The translations under genes were made by a program, and so were the position numbers. DNA of 64,000 bases from Spiroplasma culicicola AES-1. Its GTDB lineage: Bacteria; Bacillota_I; Bacilli_A; Mycoplasmatales; Mycoplasmataceae. The notes under the pieces are model-generated. The model was given only the letters and a program-made list of their open reading frames with translations, searched no databases and had not been told where the DNA came from. The stretch is taken from positions 558,001 through 622,000 of the forward strand of contig NZ_CP006681.1 in the NCBI RefSeq assembly GCF_000565175.1, written 5' to 3'. Within the stretch, counting starts at the first letter, position 1; each line of letters opens with the position of its first letter. Below are positions 34,052-44,785 of this stretch, in pieces.

Positions 34052-34982
34052 TAATATTCGTCCATCAGTTTTTGATGAATATATTGGTCAAGAAAAAATC
34101 ATTAATAATTTAAAGGTATATATTGATGCTGCAAAAATTAGAAATTCAAAGTTAGATCATATGATTCTTCATGGAAATAGTGGTCTTGGAAAAACTAGTC
34201 TAGCTTATTTAATTGCCAAACAATTGAATAAAAAAATTTATATTTTAAATGGTCCAACTTTACAAAAAGCAAGTGAAATAATTTCACCTTTAACCAGTTT
34301 AAAAGAGGGTGACATACTTTTTATTGATGAAATACATGCTGTTTCAAAAGATGTTTACGAAATTTTATATCCAGTTTTAGAAGATAATCAACTAAATTTA
34401 ATAATTGGAAAAGAATATAATTCAAAAATTGTCAATATTAAATTACCAAATTTTACGTTAATAGTGGCAACAACAGAATTAAATCGTTTATCAGATCCTT
34501 TTATTAATCGTTTTGCTATTAATTTTGATTTTCAAAATTATACAAAACCAGAAATTAGTCAAATTTTAACCTTAAATGTAATTAAAATGAATTTAAATTT
34601 GTCAGTTGAAGTAATTGAATATTTAAGTGGATTTTGTAAATTAAATCCAAGAATTTGTATTAATTTACTTAAGAGAATTAATGACTATATTATTAGTCAA
34701 AAGCCAAAAAAAATTACAATTAAATATATAACAAATGTTTTAAATAATTTAAATATTTATCAATATGGACTAAATTTACAAGATATTAATTATTTAAAGT
34801 TAATTTCAAAACACAAATATATTGGTTTAGATACTATTCGCCAAATTTTGAATATTTCAACTGCAACTATTTTAAATATTATTGAACCAAATTTAATTTC
34901 TAATGAATTAATTACAAAAACAGTTAGGGGAAGAACAATTACTAAAAAGGGAGTTGATTTACTTAAAACATGTGATGTATAA
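34035..34982 (+). CDS. ruvB: Holliday junction DNA helicase subunit RuvB
   Basis: 315 residues. NIRPSVFDEYIGQEKIINNLKVYI at the N-terminus, Walker A HGNSGLGKTSLA, Walker B ILFIDEIHAV, sensor 1 VATTELNRLSDPFINRF and a C-terminal winged helix with RGRTITKKGVDLL. It drives branch migration with RuvA. Divergent from the Gram-positive consensus (LHGNSGLGKT for LYGPPGLGKT) but all ATPase motifs are intact. Translationally coupled to ruvA. Confidence 0.93.
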   Translation: MKSIINNIRPSVFDEYIGQEKIINNLKVYIDAAKIRNSKLDHMILHGNSGLGKTSLAYLIAKQLNKKIYILNGPTLQKASEIISPLTSLKEGDILFIDEIHAVSKDVYEILYPVLEDNQLNLIIGKEYNSKIVNIKLPNFTLIVATTELNRLSDPFINRFAINFDFQNYTKPEISQILTLNVIKMNLNLSVEVIEYLSGFCKLNPRICINLLKRINDYIISQKPKKITIKYITNVLNNLNIYQYGLNLQDINYLKLISKHKYIGLDTIRQILNISTATILNIIEPNLISNELITKTVRGRTITKKGVDLLKTCDV

Positions 34983-35041
34983 ACACTTTTAGTGTATATA
35001 AAAAAAGTAAAAAATAAGATAGAATTAATAAAGGTGATTAT

Positions 35042-35917
35042 ATGAAATTAGGATTATTCCATCCATCAGATTTTTTAACAGATAATAAAATTGATTTCCA
35101 AAACTCAATTGATTTTTTCATTGAAAAAGGGTTTACGATTATTAAACCAGATGAAAAATCAAAAAATCATGGAAGAAATGTTGGTCTTGCTTTTGAATTT
35201 AATAAGATGATTCAAAGAAAACCAAAATTAGTATTACCAACTTATTGTTTTGAAAATACTAATACTTTAATTGATTTAATTGATTGAAAATTAGTTAAAA
35301 AATCTAATTCAATTTTTTGTGGAAATTCATATGCAACAACAATTTTGAATGCAGTTGTTTCTAATTCAAATAATCGTGTCTTTTATGGTCCCAACTTTAT
35401 TAAACAATTTAATCAAGAACAAAAAAATGAATACTATATTAACTTAATTGATTGTATTAATTCCAAATTTTCAAAAAAAGGCCAATATAATGAAAATAAT
35501 ATTTTATTAAATGATTGAATTTTTGAGGGAACTAAAAAAATTACTGGTAATTTAATCGGAGGAGAAATTGAGTCACTTATCAAAATTTGAAATACTCAAT
35601 ATATGCCTTCATTAACTTCAAATTCAATTTTATTTATTGATGGAATTCCAGAGGATGAATATGAAGTTGAATCAATTATAAGTTTCATGCTACATAATCA
35701 TTTATTTAAAAAGCCAAAAGCAATTATATTTGCAAAATCATTAATGGGTGATCAAAAACTACAGCAATTAATAAAAGAAAGATTAAAAAATAATTATCCA
35801 AAAAATATAGTATATGGAATCGAAGGTATGTTTTCAAATAATATTATTTGTTGAGAGTTAAATGCTCAAACAACAATTGATTTTGAAGGTAAAATAATAA
35901 CACAGATTTCACGATAA
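35042..35917 (+). CDS. S66-family (LdcA/MccF-like) protein, possibly inactive
   Basis: 291 residues, with TGA Trp codons. Overall layout follows S66 peptidases: LGLFHPSDFL..., FIEKGFTIIKPDEKSKNHGRNVG, IFCGNSYATTILNAV (where the nucleophile Ser loop lies), FYGPNF, LIGGEIESL (family G-N-L-S region) and ILFIDGIPEDEYEVES (E-D-EYE strand). The His of the usual P-x-GH motif is not visible; GIEGMFSNN stands in its place. A wall-less cell has no murein for an LD-carboxypeptidase, so a different substrate or a non-catalytic role is likely. Confidence 0.65.
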
Positions 35918-35990
35918 TAGTAGCAAACTAGTGATTTTTGCCAAAAAATAGTGTATAATTTAAATAATGTTTTAGGGAAGAGGTTTACAG

Positions 35991-36506
35991 ATGGATAAGA
36001 AAGTATACAACTTAAAAGAATCAAGTTTAGGAAAAATTACATTTTTGGATGGAACAGCATTTATCTCATTGAGTTTTATTGCAGATAGCGGAGAAAAAGT
36101 TAATGAAGTATTAATTTTGCCTTCAGTTGAAGAAGGACTAAGAAGATTTCCATCATTTGTTATGGAATTGGGATTTAAATACATTCAAGATAAATTTACA
36201 TACCATAACCAAGTTGTTGGTTGATTAATTGAAAATTGACTAGACCCAGGTATCAAAACATTCCAAAAAGAAATGGCTGAATTACATGGCTTTTCAGATT
36301 TCTTAAATCAAGATCCAATTGAATGAATTAAAACAGAACCTGAAATGGTATCATTAACTTTAGTTCATATTGCAACAAGATATACAAATGGATATTTAAA
36401 ATTACCAGTTAGAGATTTAGAAGTTTCTGTTAGATTTGTTAAAAACGTCTTAGCAATTAACTTCTGAGAAGATGGTAATCCAAAAACAAGTGAACCTCAA
36501 AAATAA
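35991..36506 (+). CDS. Unknown conserved-looking protein
   Basis: 171 residues, with TGA Trp in four places. No signal or membrane segment. Visible segments: an N-terminal beta-rich part (KITFLDGTAFISLSFIADSG), then helices (VEEGLRRFPSFVMELGFKYI) and a C-terminal VSVRFVKNVLAINFWEDG. No family recognised. GTGTATAAT upstream (near 35951-35959) is a likely promoter, and GGGAAGAGG the ribosome site region. Ends with a terminator. Confidence 0.75.
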
Positions 36507-36530
36507 ACAAGAATTTAATTCTTGTTTTTT
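36505..36530 (+). terminator. Terminator overlapping stop codon
   Basis: AAACAAGAAT pairs with ATTCTTGTTT, loop TTA, then T's. Confidence 0.85.
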
Positions 36531-36567
36531 TATTTGTTATAATTTCTAAAAAGGGAGTGTATTAAAA

Positions 36568-37485
36568 ATGCTAAAGAAATTTCTTAAAGCTAATTTGGGA
36601 TTAGTTTTAACAGCTCCAAGCTTATTACTAGTTTCATGTGGTAATAATGAAACATCAATTATTTTTAATGATATGAACAATTTTATAGCTTATCAAAATG
36701 TTTTTACATATACAGATGAACAAGAACAAAAACACAAGTTTGAATTATTACCTCAAGAAATTGATCAAAGTGAAAATGAGCAATGAGAAAGTCAACCAGC
36801 TTTTATAGTTGGAAATGACAATTATTTGAGATTAAATTGTGAAAGATATATTTGTTCGTCACTAATTTTTGAAGGTAATCCATTAACATATGATCAATAT
36901 AATAAACTATACGATAATGATTATAAAGAAACAACTAAAGTTCAATTCTCATATGATTATTTAGCCAAAACATTTAATTTAAATATTTCAGATCCAAATA
37001 CAACAGAAGAAAAAGTTTTCTATGATTTTTCAAGCACTTCAATTGAAGTTGATGTTGAAAAAAATACATATTATTATGATCAATATAAACAAGATGAAGA
37101 ATTAATTTTAATATCAAATCAAGATATTGAATTTGCAGCCAATGATGTATCTTCATCTAAAATTGATTTTTATGATCAAAATGAAAAATTAACAATACAA
37201 TATTTGAAAGAATTAACAAATAATGAAACATTAACATTTAATGAAACTTCTAATGAAATAGTAGGTACTATTACACAAGAAAATCAAAAAAATATTTTTT
37301 TACAAATATTTTCTCATTTTGATAGTACTTTGAATTTTATAGTTGATGAACTTGAAGAAACTAATGAAAATGAGACTCAAAAAAGTTGAACAGCAACTTT
37401 TAAAAAAGAATTTAAGATGGATAATACCATCATCAAAAGTATTAAGTTAAATTTAGAGCAAACAAATGAAGATGGGGGAAAATAA
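36568..37485 (+). CDS. Lipoprotein
   Basis: 305 residues with signal and lipobox LVSC (Cys24). GGGAG precedes ATG. TGA Trp at 36784 and 37387. The mature part is acidic, rich in Asn, Glu, Gln and Tyr, with no recognised domain. It is followed after 3 nt by a second lipoprotein gene, so the two are co-transcribed. Confidence 0.8.
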
Positions 37486-37488
37486 AGT

Positions 37489-38283
37489 ATGAAAAAATTA
37501 TTATCAATATTGTCAATACTTTCTCTTAGTTCTCAACCAGTGGCTTTAGTTGCTGCTTGTGAGCCAATTGAATCATTTCCCTCAGTTAGTTCAAGTATTT
37601 CAATTGAGGATTTAAATGCAAAATTATTTAAGCATAATCGTATTGAACAAGTTTATTTTGATAATTTAGAGTATGTAGGAAAATATTTTGAACATTTAAA
37701 TTTTGAATCAGGACTTGTAACTATTAAAACAACAGATCCCAAAATAAGTCTTAATGAAAATATGTCAGAACAAGAATTAATATTTTATAGTGATCTGGCA
37801 AATATTTTTAAACCAATCTCTTTATCAGAAAATGAGTATGATTATACTGGCTTAACATTTTTTATTGAAAACATTTTTATTGATGATTTTTCAATAAGTA
37901 GAAATGAAGATCAATTAGAAGCACATGTTGAAACTACAATGGCTGTTAGTGTTTTGAAAGGGTGAAAGATGACTGGAAAAATGTTATTAACAGTTACTCA
38001 AAATCAAAATTCAACAGGAGTAGTACCATTTTTATTTATCAATACTTGATTGAGATCAATTTATAGTGATTTTAATCCTATATTGGATGATAATGGAGTT
38101 TTTGTTTTAGATGAGGACTTTAATCAAGACTTAAATAATGTTAAAGAAACTATTTTAAAAAAACAATCAGCTCTTAAAGGATTAGCATTAACTGAAGAAG
38201 ATATTGTTATAAAAGAAAATAAAACGGGATTTAAAATCTTAAATCAAGAATATAAAATTAAAGAAAATGAAATAGAAAAATAA
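37489..38283 (+). CDS. Lipoprotein
   Basis: 264 residues, lipobox VAAC (Cys24). Start ATG 3 nt after the preceding stop, with GGGGG inside the upstream gene as ribosome site. TGA Trp at 37963 and 38047. No recognised domain. Its signal sequence (MKKLLSILSILSLSS) differs from that of the preceding gene, so this is not a simple tandem copy. Confidence 0.8.
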
Positions 38284-38317
38284 AAGACTGCATAATAATT
38301 CTTATGCAGTCTTTTTT
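38282..38317. terminator. Bidirectional terminator
   Basis: AAAAGACTGCATAA pairs with TTATGCAGTCTTTT, loop TAATTC, between convergent genes. Confidence 0.9.
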
Positions 38318-39119
38318 AAATAGCTGTCAATAATTGATGAGATAAGTGAATTTTTGAATATAATTCTTCACAAATAATGATACCTTGATTAAAAATAACA
38401 ATTTTAGAATTTTTATCAATTGCGCCAGGAGTTAAATTGCTAATTTCTTCATCATCAATTTCATTTCCTATAATTGTGCTAAAGTAATGTTCAATAATTT
38501 CAATTGCATCTTTTTTAGCCTTAATGTCCTCATCTGATAGTAAAATTTTTAATTCATCTTTATAGTTTTCTGCTTGATTTGGATTTTGCGTTGATCAGTT
38601 TTTTAAACGATCTGCGCTTTTTGAAAGTTCAGTATCAATAATATAATTGATATCTTCAATATCAATTTCTGAAAAACTAGTATCAATACCAAGCTTATTA
38701 TTTAAATTTCTTGAAATTTCTAAAGCTTTTGAGCAAGTTTTTACAATATTTCCCACTTGCATTTTAAAGATAATTTCTGTAATTTTTTCATGAATATTTG
38801 ATGGATTTTCTTTAATAGCGTCAACTAGTTCATTTTGTAAACTGATTTGTTCATCTTGTCCTTGTTGAATTTTAATTGTATGTTCTTCAATAAAATCTTC
38901 TAAATCTTTAAAATTATTGATTTCGCTTAAACTTTGTTTAATATTACTAAATATGGTATTTAAAGTTGTTACATCTAAATTTAAGTCACCCATCATTTCG
39001 TGTTCTGGTGCTTCAAGTAAACCAGATTTTAATTCATCTAATTTATTTGAGAAGAATTCTTTAAATCATTTAATTGAATTTGAAAAAGTAAATTCTTGTA
39101 AAACACTATAATTGCTCAT
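38316..39119 (-). CDS. Unknown helical cytoplasmic protein
   Basis: 267 residues on the minus strand, start ATG at 39119 behind AGAGGAAT. TGA Trp near 38592 and 39069. Strongly helical and acidic, without signal or membrane segment; regions such as FSNIKQSLSEINNFKDLEDFIEE suggest coiled-coil. No recognised family. Divergent from the exonuclease-like gene at 39209. Confidence 0.75.
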
Positions 39120-39178
39120 ATTTATTCCTCTTTTGCCTTTGTATATAATATTATATTAAACAAAAAAAACTAAAAGTT

Positions 39179-39187
39179 TGCTATAAT
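39179..39187 (+). promoter_or_regulatory. Extended -10 promoter (TGCTATAAT)
   Basis: TG-C-TATAAT, 21 nt before the 39209 start. Same form as the promoter at 4072. Confidence 0.6.
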
Positions 39188-39208
39188 ATTAAAAAGTAGG
39201 TAAATATT

Positions 39209-40144
39209 ATGAATAAGGAATCAATCAAGGTTATTGATAATGGTTATTTTCTTTTAAATGAATTTCAAAATTTTAGATTTGATAAAAATACTGCAAAAAA
39301 ACTTTTAGATAACATTCAATTTCCAATAATTGTTTTGGATACTGAATTTTTTAATTATTCGCATGATAATGGTGATTTTGAAACTAAATTATATAGCGAA
39401 GAGCAAAAAGATTTAGTTTATGTTATCCAATATAGTTTTGCAAAATCATTAAAAGAGATCGCAAATCGAGACAATAAGAAAGCCATAAAATCAATTACTA
39501 TTAGACGAGCATATAATGATAATGGATATAACTTCCATGCACAATATAAAAAAATGATTACTAGTTTTTTAAATATGTGTCGCAATAAAGAAATTAAAAC
39601 AATAGTTTGTGCTGGAGCTAGTAATGATATTAAAATTATTAATCAATGAATTAATGAAAATAAAAACTTATTTTCAAGAAAAACATTAAATATTGCATTT
39701 TATAATAAAGAGAAAAAAGAACTAAATGCCAATTACTTTGATATCTATGATGTCTTAGAAAATTCATTTAGTTTTTCAAACACTAATAAAGATGGTAGTG
39801 AATTTTATAATGCCAAAAACCTTCCTTCAGGAAAACAATCACAAGAAATGATTGCACTTACAAGTAGTAAAAAATTCTTTGATTGATTTGATTCTATTGA
39901 TAATAATAAAAATTGAAAAAATGAAGATGAAGATATTCGCAGTCTTTGCAAAACTGCCTATACTTTCTTTGCTGCTCCAAAAACTCATAAGATGAGTTTT
40001 GAAGAGTATAAAGTTATGAATAAAGCTATCAAAAAGGTGATTGATCATTGTTATAATGATGTTTTAAAGGTATTAGTTTTTTTAGAATTTGTTTATGAAT
40101 TTATTGCCTTACCTTATAATAAAAATTCATATATTAAAAAGTAG
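39209..40144 (+). CDS. DEDDh-like 3'-5' exonuclease domain protein
   Basis: 311 residues. IIVLDTEFFN gives the D-x-E motif (Asp44, Glu46); AGASNDIKIINQW supplies the second Asp as in exonuclease motif II; DHCYNDVLKVL near the C-terminus fits motif III (H-x3-D). The order suggests an RNase H-fold DEDDh exonuclease of the ERI-1/DnaQ type acting on RNA or DNA ends. Sequence between motifs is unusual, so the assignment is moderate. TGA Trp at several places. Ends just before the T18 tract. Confidence 0.6.
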
Positions 40145-40157
40145 ACATATAGTAGGT

Positions 40158-40188
40158 TTGCTTTTTTTTTTTTTTTTTTATCTATAAT
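40158..40188 (+). promoter_or_regulatory. Promoter-like site with T18 homopolymer in the spacer
   Basis: TTGCTT (40158-40163) and TATAAT (40183-40188) are 19 nt apart, and the gap is mostly the T18 run (40162-40179). Start of the lipoprotein gene is 61 nt downstream. Slippage in the run would change -35/-10 spacing. The run could also serve as the U tract of a weak terminator for the upstream gene. Confidence 0.5.
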
Positions 40189-40249
40189 GAAAGAATACAT
40201 TAAAGTTACTTTAATCTATCAAAAAAATGGGAAAAATGTGGGAAATATT

Positions 40250-41413
40250 ATGAAAAAAATACTAAATTTATTAGCTTTTTTTTGTGTGGCTAATACAAGT
40301 ATAACTTCAGTTGTTGCTTGTACTTTTGATTTATCAACACCACAAAATTTAAAGAAAATTGATACCAACAGACTAAGCTATGAAATATTAACATTTATTT
40401 ATACTTCAAAAACTTTGCAAAAATCTTTAGAAGAAGTTGTTAAAGATGCAAACGAAAATTTAATAATCTATACACCAGGAATTTTTCAAGTAAAGGCAGA
40501 AAGTTTAACAAATGATCAAATTTCTTTTGAATTTAATGTTTATTCAAATTATGACAATGTTGAAAATATTGATCATGAATATACTTTAGATCAAAATATT
40601 GTAGCAATTAAACTAGAAGACATTGAAGCACAAATTAATAAAGTTTTAGAGATTGAAAAAATTTATCATACAGAAGCTGATGCACAAAAAAGTATTAAAA
40701 AAGCATTACAATTTGTTGATGGGATTTCAATTAATAAAATAAATGCACTTGAAAATATTAATGATTTATTTATTTTTGAAACTATTGATAATAAAACTGA
40801 AAAATGAGTTTTAGATGTTGATTTTTTAAAGAGAAATTGTCTAAATGAAAATTATATTATTGATACAACAATAAAAACAATAAGTGGAGAATTTAATCTG
40901 ATAGACCAATCAGATCAATTAAAAGCATTTTTATATGAACCTTTAAGAAATATGATTAAAGGTTCAACAGGAACAGAATTTTTATATGACATAATTGATG
41001 AAAAAAATACTAGTTATAAAGATATGAGTATCTATACATTATTAGAATATTTAATTGGTGATATTCTAGATGAAAATAATAAAGAAAATATTGAAAAATA
41101 TTCAAAAAAAATTATTATACAAATTATTGAATTATTATCTAGTGATCCAAAAGGAGATACTCCAATTATATTTAGTTATGAAGGATTTGAAACTAAAACA
41201 TTAAGATTTAGATTTTTAGGACACGAATCATTTTTACAACCACAATTTGAGGATTTTTTAACTGCTAGCAGTGAAAAAATTGAAATCAGTCTAATGTCAT
41301 ACAACAATTTTATAGATAATACAAATACAAAAACTAGTTTAGTTTTTAATGCTTTGTTTAATATTAAACAAACAGAGTATTGATACTTTTCCGATTTTGT
41401 ACACAATGAGTAG
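40250..41413 (+). CDS. Lipoprotein linked to an ABC transporter
   Basis: 387 residues. I start at ATG 40250 (an in-frame ATG at 40187 lies too near the promoter and gives a poor signal). Lipobox VVAC with Cys24. Two TGA Trp codons, one near the end (41384) hiding the last residues. Mature domain acidic, no recognised fold. It lies 11 nt before an ABC ATPase gene, so it may be a surface partner of that transporter. Confidence 0.8.
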
Positions 41414-41424
41414 GGGTTAAAAAT

Positions 41425-42165
41425 ATGATTGAATTAAAAAATGTAACTCGCCAATTTAAAGAAGGCATGGGTATAAAAGATGTTAGTTTTAAAATTGCAG
41501 ATAATTCTGTTGTAGTTTTTATTGGTGATAATGGAGCTGGAAAAACTACAACTATTAGAGCAATTGCAAGTGAATTAAAATTACAAAAAGGGGAAATTTT
41601 AATTGATGGACAAAGTTTATTTGAAAATAATAATTTAAAACGCTTGGCATTCTTTCCTGATACAGAAGTGATTCCAAAAGATTTAAATGTTGATGAATAT
41701 GTTAGATATACTTGTGCAGCTCATGGAATTAGACGTAAAAAAATGTTAGAAAAGTCAGAAGGTATTTTTAAATTACTAAATTTAGAACCATATATAAATA
41801 AAAAAATAAAATTCCTTTCATCTGGAATTAAAAAAAGAGTTGCTATGGCTTCAGTCTTAGCACTTTCACCAACCTATATTTTTTTTGATGAGCCAACAGC
41901 TAATTTAGATATTGAATCTAAAATTGAATTTCAACAAATTATTAAAGTATTAAGTTCAATTGGTGTAACAATCTTAATCACAAGTCATTTAATTGAGGAA
42001 TTACAAGAAATTGCAACTCATTTAGTTTTAATCAATAAGGGAGAAATTGTTTATGATAAAGAATTTGATCCTAAAACAGAAAAAATAATAGAAATCTATA
42101 AAAAGTTTACTAAATCAATTGAGATTGACACAGAAGTAATTCAAAAATTATATTGGGAGGATTAA
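41425..42165 (+). CDS. ABC transporter ATP-binding protein
   Basis: 246 residues. Walker A IGDNGAGKTTTI, Q-loop region LAFFPDTEV, signature LSSGIKKRVAMASVLA, Walker B YIFFDEPTANLD, switch His ITSHLIEE. The short, DrrA/CcmA-like form suits an ABC-2-type exporter or a membrane-remodelling complex rather than an importer. Partner permease follows at 42172. Confidence 0.92.
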   Translation: MIELKNVTRQFKEGMGIKDVSFKIADNSVVVFIGDNGAGKTTTIRAIASELKLQKGEILIDGQSLFENNNLKRLAFFPDTEVIPKDLNVDEYVRYTCAAHGIRRKKMLEKSEGIFKLLNLEPYINKKIKFLSSGIKKRVAMASVLALSPTYIFFDEPTANLDIESKIEFQQIIKVLSSIGVTILITSHLIEELQEIATHLVLINKGEIVYDKEFDPKTEKIIEIYKKFTKSIEIDTEVIQKLYWED

Positions 42166-42171
42166 AACAAA

Positions 42172-44073
42172 ATGGATACATCTAAAACTGAAGCAATTGT
42201 TTCAAAAAAACCAAAAAAATTAAAAGCATTAGCAACTATTAAAAATTATGAAAAAACAAATTGAATGAGTGTAGCAATTCTTTTTAAGATTAATTTAAAA
42301 AGAATTGCAGTGTCTGTTTCATTCTTAACACTTGCAAGTTTATTTATTATTTTTAATATTTTATTTATTAGTGCAATGTATATTAATCAATCTATTAATG
42401 ATGGAATAATGAATTTATCAAAATTTTATTTATTAATATCAATCCAATATTTAGTGGGTTCAATGTTATTATCTTTTCTTTTAATTGTTACTTTAATCTA
42501 TTTAATAAAAGTACAAAAAAATAATGGAATGCAAAATATTGAAGTTAGAGCTGGAATTAAACCTTTTATTAGTCATTTAATTAGAGTATCAATTGGAATT
42601 ATTGTCATTGCAGTGACTCTAATTATTAATCTTATTTTTAGTACTCTTATCCCTTTAGGATTACACTTACCTCGAACTGGTTATTTATTAATTGTAAATT
42701 CTTCTGCTTTTTGAATGCTTTATGCTGTTGCATTTTCAGCAATTGCTTTAATAGTCGTTCAAATGTTTTCTTTTGCAAATAGTTTAATTTTTACATCAGT
42801 TATTACAATTGCTTTTTCATTATCTCCATTATTTTCAATGTTGATAAAATATTCACCTTTAATTGAGCAAAAAATGCAACAAGCCCAAACTCTTAATCAT
42901 ATGACGCCTTTCATTAAATCAGGAAAAGACTTCTTTGAAGCTTTAAATGCTTCAAACGTTCAAGAGGCTCAAAGTTTATTAGAAGGGGATAATAGTTTAT
43001 TTACAACTTTAAAAACAAATATTGGTGAAGTATTTTTCCCAAATTATGAAACGATTGATATAGGTTTTCAAAATTTTGCAGATGTTTATGCTTCATATTG
43101 ACTAGAGGATGCAAGTCATTTATTACAATTTATGGTTCAAACAGGAAACTATAATGCAAAAATTACTTCTTATTCAACACATCCAGAAGGTGATGAAATG
43201 AATAATTATTTATTTAAAAATACTAAAATTGCAAGACTATTAGATCGAATTAGAATTGCTTTAGACGGTTTTGAAGATAAAAATGAAAATATTTTCACAG
43301 GTTCATTAAAAAATGGAAGTAAAGTTAAAGCTAATGATTTAACTCCAGCAATTGATTATATTGTTTCAAAAGATCCAAATTTAAAAATTATAATGGATTG
43401 TATAAATGAGCAATATCAAGAACTTTCTCTTTCAAACAATTTAGTTCAAATTGAAAATCAAAATTATTATGAAAATCCTCAATTTGTTCCAATTGGAGGT
43501 TATTATTTACCAACATATCGTTATGAAAAAGATAGTAAATACTTTGAAATTGAATATGAAAACCCATTATCACCAATAATGCAAGAGATTGCCTATATTA
43601 CTTTGCAATTATATAAAAATATGTATTTTATAACAGGTCCCGAAGTTATTGATTTTAATTTGAATAGTTATATCAATAACAATAATGTTTTAAGTACATC
43701 AATAACTTCACTTAAAACATTAAATATTATAAATATTTTAAATCACATGTCATTTATTTATTTAAATGGAGCTCAAGATCCATTTTTATCAAATATTTTA
43801 GATCATGAATTTGGTTTTATGACTCGATTTAATGTATTTTCATATAAAGTACAATTATCACCAGCTCTAATAAAAATATATGAAGAAAATCAAGAAACTG
43901 GAATAATTAAATTAAATAGTGCTAGTTCTGAGAGAATTCTTTTTGAACAAACAAGTGAATTAAAAGTTAAAAAGAATATTTCAGTTACAGCGATTATTGT
44001 ATTCTACTTATTTATTGCTTTAGGGCTATACGCATTATCATTTAAGATTTATATTTCAAAAGCAAGATATTAA
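42172..44073 (+). CDS. ABC transporter permease with large extracellular domain
   Basis: 633 residues, 6 nt after the ATPase stop. Six or more hydrophobic segments lie within residues about 40-220. An exterior-looking region follows (about residues 230-600), and a last membrane helix (IIVFYLFIALGLYALSF) sits at the C-terminus. TGA Trp at several positions. The layout suggests an ABC-2-like exporter or a lipoprotein-handling transporter. Substrate unknown; the preceding lipoprotein may be its cargo or partner. Confidence 0.78.
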
Positions 44074-44091
44074 ATTTAAAAACTTAATATA

Positions 44092-44123
44092 ATTAAAAAA
44101 GTTGCTTAAGCAACTTTTTTAAT
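44092..44123 (+). terminator. Terminator
   Basis: ATTAAAAAAGTTGC pairs with GCAACTTTTTTAAT, loop TTAA. Confidence 0.9.
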
Positions 44124-44197
44124 AACTTTTAATAGTTGGTGTTAGATAAATATAGTGCTAAAAAGTGATATAATATAATAGATTAGGGGTGGCACAA

Positions 44198-44785
44198 ATG
44201 AGGGCAAATAAAAAAAATCACAATTTTTTACTTTTAAACTACTTTAAGCCTTCAATTTATCTTGAAAGTTACAAAAAGATTAATTTAGACTCACTAAAAA
44301 ATAGTGGAATAAAATTAATCATGTGTGATATGGACAATACCTTAATTGGATGAAATGAAAGAATTCCCACAACTGATGTCATTAATTTTGTTAAAAATGT
44401 TTATGCACATAATATGGAATTTGTTTTATTTTCAAACAATATTAGAAGTCGTGTTGAAAACTTTGCAAAAAAAGCTGGAATTAAAAACTACTTTTGAGAT
44501 TGTAAAAAACCACTCTTGGGCAAAATGAAAATTGTTAAAAAATTAATGCCTTATAAAGAAAACGAAATTGTTTTAATTGGTGATCAACTAATTACTGATG
44601 TTTTGGTTGCCAATAGAAGTCATATTAGAAGTATTTTGGTTTCACCATTAGGAAGAAGCAATGGTGAAAGTAAAATGGTTCAATTTTTAGAAAAAGCTAT
44701 TAAAAAACGATTAGCACAAAAAAATATTTTACATGAAGGATTCTATAATGAAGGGGAATTGGGAGGTAATTATGAAATACTCTAA
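44198..44785 (+). CDS. yqeG: YqeG-family HAD IIIA phosphatase
   Basis: 195 residues. HAD motif 1 MCDMDNTLIGW (the two nucleophile Asp residues), motif 2 VLFSNNIRSR, then GDQLITDVLVANR as motif 4. Length and gene order (yqeG then yqeH) match the Bacillus arrangement. GATATAAT upstream (44168-44175) is a likely promoter. The family role is probably a phosphatase linked to ribosome or nucleotide metabolism. It overlaps yqeH by 14 nt. Confidence 0.88.
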
